Source of the DNA: Cryptomeria japonica
Lineage: Eukaryota > Streptophyta > Pinopsida > Cupressales > Cupressaceae
Assembly: GCF_030272615.1 (NCBI RefSeq)
Contig: NC_081408.1
Location: 762,716,673 to 762,780,672, forward strand
DNA: 64,000 bases
Reading direction: 5' to 3'
Below the pieces are notes generated by a model. It saw only the letters and a list, made by a program, of their open reading frames with translations, searched no databases and was not told where the DNA came from. Below, one piece after another: positions 1 to 11,973 of this stretch. The stretch's first letter is position 1, and each line of letters begins with the position of its first letter. The translations under genes and the position numbers were made by a program.

Positions 1-1027
1 CATGTGATAAGAGGCACTCTAGTCAAGTATCCACTGCTGTGAAGAACCTGTTGTAGCCATAAATGCTTGCCCTTTTCCCTTAGACTGTGAGGAAGAGGAA
101 GGAGATGAGTCCTTCTTTGTGTAGGCGGATGGAAAGTTGATGTTGTTTTTCTTAAGAAGATTTGTCAACTCATCAACTTGCTTGGTGTGGCATCAATGCT
201 CATCATGACCATACTTCTTGCAATATGCACAAGTTGGTTTATCCTTCTTAGGTGGAGTCCCCTTTTAGAAAGAGGATGAAAAATCACCTTGTGATGGAGA
301 GGATGATTGTCCTTTTTCCTGCTACGGCTTTGACTTAGATTGCTTCTTCTTCTTGTTGGAATCTTTGCCTTGACCTCCTTGATTCCCTTGATTAGCCACC
401 AAAGCCTTGCACTTTGAAGACTTGAGAAGCCCCATGTTCAACAACTTAGATTGTTCCAATATCAACATTTATGTGAAAGCATCAAATGAAGGCATAATAT
501 AGGAACTCCCCACTGTCAAATGATGAATTTGGAAGCTAGACACAAATACTGAATATTTTGGTGCAAGCTTGTCCAACAAGTTGAATATCAACTGAGCATC
601 CTTTTTGTCAATTCCACAATCCTTAAGCTTTGCTCTTAGCTCATTTGCGTTGGTGACATAATCTTGGATTGTATCAAAACTCTTGGGATCCAAGTTGGTG
701 AGCTCATTGTCAATCTTGTAACCTTTGATTTCATCAACTTGAGCATACAATTTCTGAAACATATCCCAAGCCTCTTTGATTGTAGTACACTTCTCAATGT
801 GAAAAATAAGGTCATCTGATACATACTTACGCAAAGTTCCAAGAGTCATGAAATTCGTAGTGATCCATTATAACTAAGCATTAGGATCAGCCTTAGGATC
901 AGGCGGTTTCTGCTATTGTTCCATCTATGTAATGTGTGAGACCTTTTTCCATTAATTTGCTCCATACTTTAATTTTCCAAGATGCATAATTATGTGGAGT
1001 TAAAGGTGGAAATTTATGAGGACTCAT
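1..1027 (-). pseudogene. E1 Ty1/copia gag and start of protease, broken
   Basis: Gag of a Ty1/copia retrotransposon, which would package element RNA into virus-like particles. The start codon at 1025-1027 opens a reading frame beginning MSPHKFPPLTPHNYASWKIK. A frame change and stops near 850-910 separate it from a clean 126-residue stretch (469-849) typical of the UBN2 gag family (SDDLIFHIEKCTTIKEAWDM). A zinc knuckle of CX2CX4HX4C spacing lies near 190-240 (CAYCKKYGHDEH, then a stop in place of one residue, then C). At the window edge WILD-stop-SASYHM matches the copia protease active site (normally D-S/T-G), here destroyed by a stop. The remaining pol genes lie beyond position 1. Family assignment is firm; the gene is dead. 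Confidence 0.85.
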
Positions 1028-1814
1028 TGCAACAAAAATGAAAGAGCACAAAGAACCCCCCCCAAAAAATGATGATTTGGCATTGTATACTTAGTGCGTG
1101 TACAATGGGCCACTTGCAAAAAATGGCAAAGTGGACTTCTGATTTCAACTTTACAATTGCCTCAATAAGGCCAAAGGAGACTCAAACAGATAATGTAAGT
1201 GATCTAACCTAAGATCCAAGCAAATTACAAGTACAACAAAGAGATTCCGAAAAACCTGTGCACAAAAATCAGAAAATAACCACACCACTGCGAAGAGCAC
1301 GAAAAAATTAGCCCAAATAAAAAAAAATTGCAACCAAAAAGGAGAAAAATTGAGCAAGTTATGGGCCTCCAAAGTCGATCCAAAAATCCAAACTGCTCAA
1401 CGAAGAGGGGTCAAAATTTTTTTAAAAAAATGTTGACTGTGCACTGTTGACTGGGCGCTGACTATGCGTTGCTGATTGGGTAGAAGGTACAGACCCCCAA
1501 AAAAATAATTCAATTTTTTTTTCAAATAAAAGATTTTCAACTGGAAAATTATTTTTCAGAATTAAAAAAAAAAAAAAAAATCCAAAAATTTCATACCGTA
1601 CCGCCCGAATTGGACAAATAATTTCTCCAACACCCAAAATTCAACTTTTACCAAAATAGGTTGAGTTTATACTCGATTGTTATGGAAACGGCCTCCCGGA
1701 CGCAATGGTGAGGTCGAAAACGCTCTAGGATGCCTCCAAAATGTGCAATACCTTAGATCCGAAAATAGAAGCCTTCCAAGATGTCTCTCAAAACCAATCA
1801 ATGAAGCCCCAATA
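1028..1814 (-). other. E1 untranslated leader
   Basis: Noncoding stretch between primer-binding site and gag of E1. It has A/T homopolymer runs (a 17-A run near 1564-1580). Short frames here have no recognisable domain and are treated as chance. Confidence 0.6.
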
Positions 1815-1826
1815 GCTTTGATACCA
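1815..1826 (-). promoter_or_regulatory. E1 primer-binding site (tRNA-Met type)
   Basis: On the minus strand the sequence is TGGTATCAAAGC, one base off the classical plant initiator-tRNA-Met primer site TGGTATCAGAGC. It starts immediately after the LTR end, as expected for priming of minus-strand cDNA. Confidence 0.88.
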
Positions 1827-2276
1827 TGTGAGATTTCGCCAAGATCAAGGGCATAATGAAAAGTATAAAAGAGAGACAAAAGAATGACAAGAACAAACTG
1901 TATTCTCATCAATATGCAAATAATCAATTGGATTAGCCAATACAATGAATATGGGCCTGCTTATATAGGCAAGGCAATATGGATGTATGAGCACACAATC
2001 ATGACATATGGCTCAATGAGAAACAAGGGTAGGTGAGAAATACTAGGGGTAGGTAGGAGAAATAATATAATATTCCACAAGAGGTGGATGACCCACCAAA
2101 TGTGGAGTGTAATAGCAAAATAAGACCACAAAAGGTGGAATTTCTCCTACAAGTTATATCCCTATGTGCACACTTCTCTAAGTGTCTCAAATCCAAACTA
2201 CGAATAAATGCATTATCCTAAGTTAACTTAAGTAAAGTGTAATAATATCCATGATGAATATTTATTTACACCAACA
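1827..2276 (-). mobile_element. E1 5' LTR (Ty1/copia)
   Basis: A 450-bp LTR read on the minus strand from TGTTGGTGTAAATAAATATT to ATCTCACA, with TG...CA ends. It abuts the primer-binding site at 1826. A TATA box (CTATATAA on the minus strand) lies near 1961-1968. The neighbouring bases GAAGC (2277-2281) should be the target duplication, but the other end of E1 is outside the window. Confidence 0.85.
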
Positions 2277-3864
2277 GAAGCTAAGTGTATGATTCAGTGA
2301 CTTACTGATGTTCTCATATTTATTTCCTTTGTTTCCTACACAAGAATAGATGATCATTCCTAATTTGTGTTATAAGGGAGATTGTCAAACCTTTCATCCT
2401 CAGGGGCCTCAAAGAGGTTTTCACCTTTGGATGCAGTCTTTGTTTTTACTTTTTTGGGATCTAGAAGTGTGACAATGCGGTTTTCACTAGAAGATCCATC
2501 TTTTATTGTTATATTTTTGCAATTGAAAGGTTTGGCATTCGCTCCAAAGTAAGTTGCATTGTTGACTTCAATAGAAAATATAGCCTCGTGATCCCCACTT
2601 GGTATGTTATCCCATAATTCGAGAAAGTCAATTATCGCCTCATCATTTTGGAAAGTGTCAAGGAACAAGGGATCTTGTTGGTTTCAGTCAATAAGTTCAG
2701 GGTGGATGATCAACATGGCCTCATCAATTATGTTAAGCTCATATGATGTGTTAGTTATGGTTAAAATGGAGGTATCAAGGTCATCGTCAGTACTATCCTC
2801 TTTGTAATCACGCTTGGGAGGTGACCTATCTCTAGTAGAAGTATCCTCATCATCTGGAAACCAAAAGGTCTTAATCCATGCATCGCCTTTAGTAATTTTG
2901 TCTACAAGAGTACTAGGAGAATCCTCTTCAGATTCATGTGAAGCCAAAGAACCCCATTCGTATTCATGTGAATCCGTCTCAGAATCACTTGGTAGAACTC
3001 TATCACCATATATTATAGGGATGCCTCCGGGTGTGAAAGTTTTGGTAACAACTGCAATAGGTTTTGTATCTAATAGGGTTGTTGGTTTTGCTTGAGTATC
3101 TGAAATGGATAGAAGTGGCAATCTGGAAGTGATTGACCTTTGTGCATCCCTTTGTGTGTTCAGTGTTCATGCATTCGATGAGTGAGAGGTGCCAAAGTGA
3201 CTTGGATTTTTAGATTTTGTAGGGTGATTTGCAATAGACATTGTCCTGCTTCTAGAAGGGGTGACCTTAGAAGTGATCTTTTGTTTGTCGAGAATTCTGA
3301 GTTTAGGAGAGCCTCCCAAACCAGGGTTGAATCCGAGTCCAGTTGTATCTCGTGGTTGTAATGGTTCTTGTACACCTTGTTTGTGGGATCCCAACGCACT
3401 ATAGCCATCATAGCCCAACTTTTGCATTAGGTTAAAACCTTTACCATACCTCTTTGTAGGGATCCTGACCTATTGTCTAGTTGTATCAGAGGGGTCTCTA
3501 TAGATCCATCCCACCAAGCCTTCATTAATAGTTTCTTGTTCTTGTGATCTGCCTGGGATGAATCCATCAAGTGTACTAGTATCGGCCGCAACAGGGGTCT
3601 TGAGTAACATTTGTGGTTTGCCATGAGTCCTAGGTAAGAGGGGCAGTTGGCCAATACAAAAAGTTGGCTAATGTTATATTCTCCTAGGCCTTCATCCTTT
3701 ACTTTCATTTTCAACTTCTCATGTTTGGTTGTAGGGATCGGTGTATTGGTGAGATTTTTTGGGTGGATGTAGGATGATGAGGCAGTGGCTTCTCTATTGC
3801 TAGGTACTGTGATATCAAGTTGATGCCTTATTATTATAAAAGGCGAATCGGTTGGCATCACCAA
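2277..3864 (-). pseudogene. E2 gypsy polyprotein: linker with G-patch between protease and RT, truncated
   Basis: Continuation of the E2 polyprotein after the protease. Around 3290-3427 is a G-patch-like segment (MQKLGYDGYSALGSHKQG, then LQPRDTTGLGFNPGLG). G-patch domains occur in some gypsy polyproteins near the protease and are thought to bind nucleic acid. Further on are acidic stretches (2684-3121 and 2360-2668: DSETDSHEYEW, PDDEDTS) typical of the low-complexity linker before RT. The reading is split into at least four frames. Coding stops at 2277, where E1 is inserted, so RT and later domains would lie left of position 1 or be lost. The gene is dead. Confidence 0.72.
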
Positions 3865-3943
3865 GGATAGTAATATCTACTCTATTATATGTAAATTTGA
3901 TGCATTGATGGTAAGTGGATGGTATTTCTTGCATGGCATGAAT

Positions 3944-4480
3944 TCATGGTCTACCTAATAGGAGATTGTATGGAAGAGGGAGGTCTAGGAATTGGCAAAC
4001 CACATCCTTCGCCACAGGTCTTGTCCTTATTGGTAAAGTGATGCTCCCTTTTGAGGAACGTTCAACATCATCATAGGCCTTGATGGTGATCTTCTTTCTA
4101 GCATCTACTGCTCCTTCGAAATATCCCAATGCAGTAATCATTTGCAAGGTGCAAATGTTAAGACCATCTCCATTGTCAATCAGTACTCGCTTGATTCTAT
4201 GTTGTTGTACGCATCCCTCAATGTGTAGAGAGGCATTATGTGGCTATTGAAAGGATACATCACCACTCTCAGTGAAAGTGAGACATGATGATGATTTGAG
4301 ACTTCCAACCATGGCTTGAAATTGATCTGTGTTTATGTTGGATGGAACTGACACTTCTTGGAGAGCTTGCTCCAAGATAGTTTTGTTGGAGGGTGATAGG
4401 CGCAACAACTCTAGTACAGAAATGAGTGCAGGAGTTTTATCTAGTTGATCAACAAGACTATAATGTTTGAGAATTTATGT
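3944..4480 (-). pseudogene. E2 aspartic protease region
   Basis: Retroelement protease that would process the Gag-Pol polyprotein. The frame contains LIDNGDGLNICTLQMITALG and then AYDDVERSSKGSITLPIR...LLGRP, the flap and C-terminal part of a retropepsin. The E12 copy reads LIDGGAGLNICTL at the same place, so this family uses D-G-G rather than D-S/T-G, and E2 has drifted to D-N-G. Part of the domain lies before the first internal methionine, so the open segment at 3944-4147 is only its C-terminal half. It is broken by stops, for example near 4465. Confidence 0.75.
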
Positions 4481-4486
4481 TGCTTT

Positions 4487-6269
4487 TCATGGTGCTCCTG
4501 GTAAGACAAGTTTGTTGCGGAGAGTAACAACATTGAATGCAATATCTTTTCTTTTGATGGTAATGGTAGAAACTTGTTCATTGGCATCATAAAGATTATT
4601 GATGGTATAGGTATATGTTGTGCGTGTATAGTTTGTCATGTTATCTTGGTTCTTACCTTGATGGGATGAATCTCTCATATGATGGGAGTGGATTCTTAGG
4701 AACATGGTGTGATCCGTGTTAGAATTTTTTGCATTGTGACCATCGACTTCTATATCACCTCGATCAACGAGGTCTTGAACAATGTCCTTTAGTCGATGGC
4801 AATTATTTGTCTTATGACCCTTTCCTTTGTGAAATTCACAATACTCATTATCCCTCCACCATGGAGGTTTAACCTGAGGCTCATAATTTGACGTTCTAGG
4901 CAATGTGATAAGATTGGAAGATAGACGTTGTCATAATACCACTTCAAGAGGTTCCCCCAAGGGTGTATATCTTCAATTGGGTTTGTAACTAGAGTACCTA
5001 TTTTTAGGTGCCTCTTGTTGTGTGTTGGAAGGTTGATTGTTTTGATTGTTTGGGATATTTATTTGGTGGTATTATTGTTTTGGAGATTATCAATTGGTCC
5101 TGCGATTTTGACTATAGGTTGAGAAATTTTAACATTCCTTGCATCAACAACACCATCGTTGATGATGTTTTTGTTTTTGGACCAAAATTTGGGTTTATCA
5201 CTATTGTAGGCTGCTTGTGGACCATCCTTGTTGTCCTTGTAAATTTTGACAAGTCCCTTCTTGATAAGGGCTTTCTCAATTTTAAGTCCTTGGGCTATCA
5301 TGTCCTTGAAAGAATTTGAACATTTGACTTCTAAGAAAAATTCCATCTCATCATTTAAGTTTGAAATGAAGATTTCAACCAATTGTTCCTCAGGAATGCG
5401 GAAGGAACGTCTGCTAGACAAGTGTCTCCATCTTTGTACGAATGTTGAGAATAACTCTCCATTCTTTTGTTTGGTCTTACATAAATCAGCCATGGAGACA
5501 TCACGTTCTATGTTATGTGAATGATGAGTGATAAATTTTTGTACTAGGTCTTCAAATGTCCTTATTCCTCCAAGCAAGTGTGAAAACCATTGCATGGTCG
5601 ATCCAGCTAAACTTTGAGGGAAAAGGTGCATTAAATATGCTTCATCATATGCCACCTCTAAGCATGCAGAGTAAAATTCTCTCACATGGTCCCTTGGATC
5701 TCCTTTCCCTTTGTATTTATCAAATTTTGGTGTTTTGAAATTGTGTGGGAAAGGAGGCATGATCCTGTTCCTATCAAATGGATAGTGAAAAATATATTCG
5801 AGAGTGTATTCTTTTTGTGACCTTCCTGAATTGACTTATTGTGCAAGTTCTTGTATTTGTTGTCTCAACATATCAATTTATGTGGGAGGAGGTGGATGGT
5901 TCCTTTGGTGATAGGCGTCATCGTAATTGTGGGTATTTTAATAGCTTCTCTCATTGTGGTGATTGTTTTGGGTTTGTTCTAGTGTTTCTCGAATTTGTGA
6001 TAAGTCAAAATTTAAAGGGAGTTTTGCACCCTCTCGAGCAAGTCTTAGGAAATGAGCATCAACATTCCCTCTAAGAATCTCATCGAAGATTTTATTAAAT
6101 CATGAGTTATGTGTTGCTCGCTCGATTTCCTCTTGTGTGGGAGAATTTGGGCCTTCTCCCCCTAAAAATTGTCATGATAGAAGGGGTTGTTGAGTTCTTC
6201 ATCCTCTTCCAATTCTGGGTGCATTTCACTTTGTTTGCGTATTTGATATTGAGCTCTAGTTTCAGCCAC
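4487..6269 (-). pseudogene. E2 gypsy gag with CHHC knuckle
   Basis: Gag of a Tat-like Ty3/gypsy element, homologous to the E12 gag at 61205 onward. The start was probably at 6267-6269, where ATG has become GTG (VAETRAQYQIRKQSE versus MVETRLQKSRRE in E12). The N-terminal third is broken by stops. The open segment 5059-5760 holds the Retrotrans_gag capsid domain (KYKGKGDPRDHVREFYSACL, then LFPQSLAGSTMQWFSHL). The segment 4487-4903 holds CEFHKGKGHKTNNC, a zinc knuckle with CX2HX4HX4C spacing rather than the usual CX2CX4HX4C. The same variant is seen in E12 and E10. Frames are separated by stops at about 4904-5058, 5761 and 6100-6180. Confidence 0.85.
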
Positions 6270-8650
6270 GTTAAAGTGTGTTTTGAGAATGAGATGAATG
6301 AAAAAGTGGATGTGTGATCCCTTCTTATAGTTCTAATATTTTATGACGATGATGATGAGTTTGAAGTGTTTGTGGATATTTGATCTCCTACACTAAAGGT
6401 TGGGTATCGACAAAGTCCTCTTTTGAGATTGCTTGTTTGGTGTTTTAACAATTGTGAGATGAGGTGTAGCAAGGTTTGTGTTGTTACAATCCCAAGCTAC
6501 CTAGTAATGAGAGGAAGCACTCATGAACTAGTTTTAACTTGTCTATGATGCTTAGTAATGTCCCTTAGGATAATTGATCCTAGATATAGAGACACGCTAG
6601 AAATTAATTTTGTTGGTATGGTAAGCAATATCTGAAAGAACTAAGGACAAGACCTATTTGTGTTGAGAGTTGAATGGATTTTGATGTTTGGATTGTGAAC
6701 TTTGGAATGAATGTGAGCCTTGGAATTTCTACTAAGGGACTATAAATTTGATGATTGATTTTGGAAATGATTTTGAAGTGAGAAAGATGGAAGAAAATGA
6801 TTATGATGCTTAGATTTTGGAAAGATTAGAAATGAATGATTTAAGAAAATGTAGGAGGATTATGTGAACCTAGGAATCTATAATAAGTGATTGCAGGTTG
6901 TGGAATGTATGATAAAGGAATGCGTTGACTGTTATTGTGACGATATGATAGAGCCCTTCTTTGAAAGAAAGCTTGTGATGCAAGTGGTTCTAATTCAAAT
7001 TCGTCGATAAAACCGTCACTAAAATCATGATATCGATGGATGAAAGTGTGATGTTTCAACAACAACTTAGGGATTTTGTACAAGAAACTTATTCTCTTTT
7101 GGGTTTTCTTTTCACTTTGCTTCTTTTTGGTTTTTCGATAAATTGACTTCTTGGCGTATTTGAGAGATTTCCAAACATGGAGAATTGATGGCTATTTCAA
7201 GAATGTCGTTTTGTTTGTTGGGTGTAACTTGTTTCAAATGTTTGATTCCTTTGACAAGAAAAGACATCAAGCACACAAGCACATATTCTTGCCTTTTTCA
7301 AAAATGGCACAAAAGGTGTGGGTCTAAATCAACCCAATCATGAACTTTTTGACCCTGATATTGTGTGTATGTTTATAGGCCTAAAGTCAACCCAAATTTC
7401 CACTAGTATGAAATAAGAGGAAGACAACTCAAACACTTGTTATCCCTAAGGTAATGGCCAGTTGCGATATTTTCAGCCCACAACTTGATATTTCTTCGAC
7501 TTTGGTACTACATACCTTATGTATCCCATCGTGGCAGGTAAGGATGTGATATACTAAGTCTTGCGCGAGCATAACAGATAGTTGGTCCCTATGATGGGGG
7601 AGTCGCCACTTTCATCAAGCTACAAGTAGCTTTTCAAAAAGCCTTGTTTCTACTCAAGGAAATAAGTATGGTGAGTATCTTGGGAGGAAAACCTTATATG
7701 CTCTTGCACTGAACTTTTCACAAATATTGTCAATCGATAAAACAGATGGGATTCTAAAATAAGAGGTGTCTAGTAATGTTCGATGTCTTTAGATGTAAGT
7801 TCATTTTGCAGTGACTCGCTTAAGAGCCTACTAACTCACAGTGGGGCCCATATGTCCTTTCGGCAAGTTACATTGTAGGAACATATACACCTAAGGCTAC
7901 AACTTTAGCTCTCACCTAATTTCTATAGCGGCTCGAAGGATTTACCACTCAAGGTCGTCCCAAGGGTGTATGTATCCCTTGGCAGGCCTCTCTTAAAAAA
8001 ATAAAATATCGAGTGTTACTAACACTTTTCTCTTGCACCTAAGACCATGAGAACCAAGGAAGAGGATAGTGTGTGTTAGAATTGAGACCAATCTACAAAT
8101 TTGCACAAGCATGCCAAACACAAAAGATACTTGTTCTTTTTAACCCATCATTGCAATGTGACCTATTTGCTACTTTGAGATGTTGCTCCAACAACCATGA
8201 TGTTCTTTTTAGCCAAGATAACAAAATGAAGTGTTCGTTTTAGTCAAGATTGCACGATATGTTTGTTCATTTTAGTCCAAGATAACAATGTGAAACTGTA
8301 GGATTTTGCCAAACATGAATGAAAATTTATTTTTAAGCCCTCATTGCAAAATGTATATTAACCTACAAAAAACAATTTTGTTAAAGCTCCTCTTTGATAT
8401 CCTGCAACTGCACTTTGTTAGACAATTTTGATTAGCGAAAATCAAACGAAATGACTTAATGAAATTATTTGAAGAGACAAATAGAACGTACAAATTTTAT
8501 GTGATCCGCTCTCGTGTTAGTTTCTCTATGTCTTCCACCTTTCGTCTCATTTTTTGTTTTGAAACGTGAATGTATCATAGAACCTGTATGTGGGAAAAGT
8601 GGGTTGTTAGAATTTAAAACGTGAAAATTATGAGAAATACCAATCCACAC
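6270..8650 (-). other. E2 5' leader
   Basis: About 2.4 kb between the LTR and gag of E2 with no convincing coding region. It contains a motif array (8131-8292). A block near 7915-7960, read on the minus strand as CCTTCGAGCCGCTATAGAAAT, resembles CTCTTTCGAACCACTATAAA in the E12 leader near 59797. The leader therefore has conserved noncoding parts between two elements. The exact LTR end is not resolved. Confidence 0.5.
8131..8292 (-). repeat. Degenerate short-motif array in E2 leader
   Basis: Four related copies on the plus strand of TGTTCNTTTTAGYCAAGAT followed by AACA, near 8133, 8202, 8233 and 8267. The last two lie about 31-34 bp apart. The copies differ at several bases. Confidence 0.6.
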
Positions 8651-10056
8651 ACACACACAGGACTTCTTGATGCAAGCTATGGAGTAACGATGTGTTACTC
8701 AGCTTCCCAAGGAGGGTCCCATGGTTCTCTATCTCACAATGTCCCTCAAACCAATGTTTTGCTCTCAGATTACTGAGCAAAATGGCTTAGGGATGGCAAA
8801 TATGAGAACGAGAGAGATTTTTAATTGATTTTAAGATGAGATGTGTTATAAGCTAGATGAGATGCTAGAAATGCAACAAATTAAATGATAAGATGACAAG
8901 GTTAGTATGAATACTATCCTAGCATACTATATTTAATCTATAATTGAACTAAAATGATAATGAACTTATTCTAAACATGCATATTCATGATTAATTCTGA
9001 TCTAAAGAGAGGCTAAATGATGAGCATAAAGATGATGAAAAGCTTGAAAGTATTTGAGCATAAGTATAATGCTACAAATTTGAAAGATGATTGTTAAAAA
9101 TGGAGGAATGAGAGCTCTATTTATAGCACAAACAGGGTAATGGATGGTCAAGATTGAAAGGCTTAATCAAGGGCCAAGTTTGAAAGTTGGGGATCCATGT
9201 GCACAATTGGCACCAATGACATGGTGACAAGTGTCAACATAGGATTGGGTTGAGAGAAGAGGTTGGAGGCATTAAAGGCCTGAGGAGACCTCATGGTTAT
9301 CTAAAGGCTAAGGGTCAAGTCTAAGCTAGGTTTACCCAATGAATTAGGATCTAATCCAAGGATAAACCTTTGTGCAAATGATTAAGAGATAATCATGGTC
9401 AAAGCATTAATGGCCTGATGAGACCTTTGGGTTGGGTAGAGGTTGAGTCAAAACAAATGTTTTAACCATGTGGGAGGGTTTGAAATAACCATTAATGGTT
9501 ATTGGAGACTTTGGGGATTAATTGGTTGAAGGTTGGAAGCCTTCAATGGTTTTCAAAGACTTTGGGATTTTTGGTGGTTGAAGGTTGAAAACCTTCAATG
9601 GTTATCCAAGACTTTGGGCCATTTTGAGAAGTGACCTCCCTTTGCTTAGGGATGTGACAAAGTTTAGAGGAGGGTTAGGTTAATTAGAATCGATTAGAAG
9701 ATTCTAGAAGGGATTAGGAAGGGGTTTGGGATTTTGCAAGTGGATGGGGGGATAATAGGATTTAATTGAATTAAATGATTTTCATTCAATTTGGTTGCAA
9801 TTTGGAGAAATTAAATAAATATGATTTATTCAATTTGAGATAACTATTTAATTAAATTTGGATTTAATTAAAAGTGGCTAGGGGGATTTAATTGAATAAA
9901 ATGATTTATTCATTAAATGGATATAGTGAATTTAATCAAGTGATTTACTTAATTAAATAGAAGAATGTGGATAATTTAATTAAATTGGATTTAATTAAAT
10001 AGGGAAATGAACATAAAATATTCATTTAGGAATATGGTCATTTTTATACGTCTACA
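8651..10056 (-). mobile_element. E2 5' LTR (Tat-like gypsy)
   Basis: Read on the minus strand it starts TGTAGACGTATAAAAATG at 10056. The same start type appears in E4, E8, E12 and the solo LTR. U3 is AT-rich with repeated TTTAATTAAAT blocks (9760-10020). A TATA box reads CTATAAATAG on the minus strand at about 9117-9127. The inner end near 8650, beside a short CA repeat, is estimated from the TATA-to-end distance of the E12 LTR; no clean primer site was found. Confidence 0.6.
9494..9625. repeat. Three-unit tandem repeat in E2 U3
   Basis: Three units starting AATGGTT at 9494, 9545 and 9597 (51-52 bp period), each containing AGACTTTGGG. The first two also contain a GAAGGTTG...CCTTC inverted pair. 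Confidence 0.7.
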
Positions 10057-10410
10057 GAACCTACTTAAACTCATAATTTATTCTCCTCCTAAAACCCTTC
10101 TTTCCTGACAAACTTAGCATAAATGGTGTTATTAATTTTTAATAACAACTATAAAATAATAAATCTTTTAATGCTCTATTAGTTTACACAAGTTTAAATC
10201 CTTGAATAAAGTACGATTGAGACCATGTGGAAGAAATAAATTATTTAGACTAAGTCAACGAAGAAATGCTTTCAAAGTTGACATCAAGATCAAATCTCTC
10301 TAACAGCCAAGTCGGGACCTCCTTTTGAATGCTAGTACATTGTTTGAACCTGCACACATATCAATTACCATGCACCAATTTTGAGAGGTCTTGGTACGAC
10401 GTGGGCTCTG

Positions 10411-11376
10411 CAACTTGTCCCTATTATCACATCTGCTGCAGTTAACACACTACTCAAAATGCATGGTAGCTTAAATAAACACCTTAGGATCATTGACAGT
10501 CTGATACATTCGCAACTTTTCAAAAAATAGATTGGATGAGTATCCAAAAACTATGAAAAGAAAGCCAACATTTTAAAGCCACATTCCAAGGCCTACGTGT
10601 TATCGCATGGATGATTGCAGGGTATGCACATTATACAAAATGCCTGAGAAATATGTTAACTCACAAGTGGCAGAGATTGCAGGATATACGTAAAATTGAG
10701 TTGCTGAAAAGATTTTAGAAACTTTAAATGCAATTGCAAAATATGTGCTAAATGGATTTGTTATAAAGACTTTAAAAACATTAAAGCAAATTCTATTTGC
10801 AGGCGAAAAGCTCGATGCTATTTGTCTGACAGAATGCCCCACAAATTTGGTATCGTAGTGATTACAGGATAAGCATAAAATGAACGTATTGAGCAACTTG
10901 TCCCTATTATCACATCTGCTGCAGTTAACACACTACTCAAAATGCATGGTAGCTTAAATAAACACCTTAGGATCATTGACAGTCTGATACATTCGCAACT
11001 TTTCAAAAAATAGATTGGATGAGTATCCAAAAACTATGAAAAGAAAGCCAACATTTTAAAGCCACATTCCAAGGCCTACGTGTTATCGCATGGATGATTG
11101 CAGGGTATGCACATTATACAAAATGCCTGAGAAATATGTTAACTCACAAGTGGCAGAGATTGCAGGATATACGTAAAATTGAGTTGCTGAAAAGATTTTA
11201 GAAACTTTAAATGCAATTGCAAAATATGTGCTAAATGGATTTGTTATAAAGACTTTAAAAACATTAAAGCAAATTCTATTTGCAGGCGAAAAGCTCGATG
11301 CTATTTGTCTGACAGAATGCCCCACAAATTTGGTATCGTAGTGATTACAGGATAAGCATAAAATGAACGTATTGAA
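10411..11376. repeat. Perfect 483-bp tandem duplication
   Basis: 10411-10893 and 10894-11376 are the same sequence; I found no difference when reading them side by side. The copies join head to tail with one shared G at the junction. Because the surrounding PPR remnant is heavily mutated, the duplication must be far younger than the decay, or it is an assembly artefact. Confidence 0.92.
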
Positions 11377-11669
11377 AAGGCTTTAGAAGTTTTCGTGCAA
11401 ATGTAATGAGCAGGCGTAAAGGTAAATGCCTCAAAGAGATGTCATCTCATGGAATGAAATGATAGCAAGATATGCTCAAAATGAATTTGTTGAAAACAAC
11501 TTTCAAGTAAAGATGATTGGCTGGTGTAGAACTCGATTCAATGCTCTCTGCTAATAGCATCGATCAGTAGGACCACAACTTCATTGGGTGCACTCATTAA
11601 AGCGTTGATTTGTAAGAATGGTGTGAGAGTTTTGGTCGATATGCTTTTCAAATGTGGAAGCGTAGTCAA

Positions 11670-11973
11670 TGGGCCCTTGGTCTATTGGTGAAGTTGAATG
11701 GTTCCAAATGAGCCCACAAGGGATCAAGTCTTGTTGAGTGCAAGGCTCTGACATCTTAAGGGATGTCGGGATCGTGCCCTCGACGAATTTGGCGGAATGG
11801 ATACCCCTCAGTCCTTGGCTCTTAGCCAAAGAGGTTCAGCCTATTGACTTGTGCCCCCGTATCGGGTGACAAAAATTACTTCATGAAGGCCCTCGTTGGG
11901 CTGGCAGCTCGCAGGCTTCATGCCCTTGCTGGATTATCAAGCTCGCAAATCTAGACCTCCATCAAAAAAAAAA
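11670..11973 (+). mobile_element. tRNA-type SINE inside the PPR pseudogene
   Basis: A 304-bp insertion ending in an A-run (11964-11973), flanked by GTGGAAGCGTAGTCAA (11654-11669) and GTGGAAGCGTGAACAA (11974-11989), 13 of 16 bases identical, as expected for an old LINE-mobilised target duplication. Near the 5' end TGGTCTATTGG (about 11678-11688) fits a Pol III A box. GGATCAAGTCT (11721-11731) is a weak B box about 40 bp on. The interrupted PPR reading (KCGSV) resumes after the insertion. I do not recognise the SINE family. Confidence 0.75.

Noticed and set aside
1151-1945. Minus-strand frames of 70-92 codons in the E1 leader and LTR
   Set aside because: They cross the primer site and LTR edge and have no domain.
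7594-7608. TGGCGACTCCCCCAT on the minus strand as an E2 primer-binding site
   Set aside because: It resembles the E10 site, but no LTR end adjoins it. Alignment of landmarks with the E12 leader places it about 1 kb inside the leader.
10365-11325. Minus-strand frames of 60-98 codons
   Set aside because: Antisense to the PPR remnant and repeated only because of the tandem duplication.
11670-11760. A tRNA gene
   Set aside because: A and B box-like words are present, but I could not fold a cloverleaf, and the unit ends in an A-run with target duplications, so it is a SINE.
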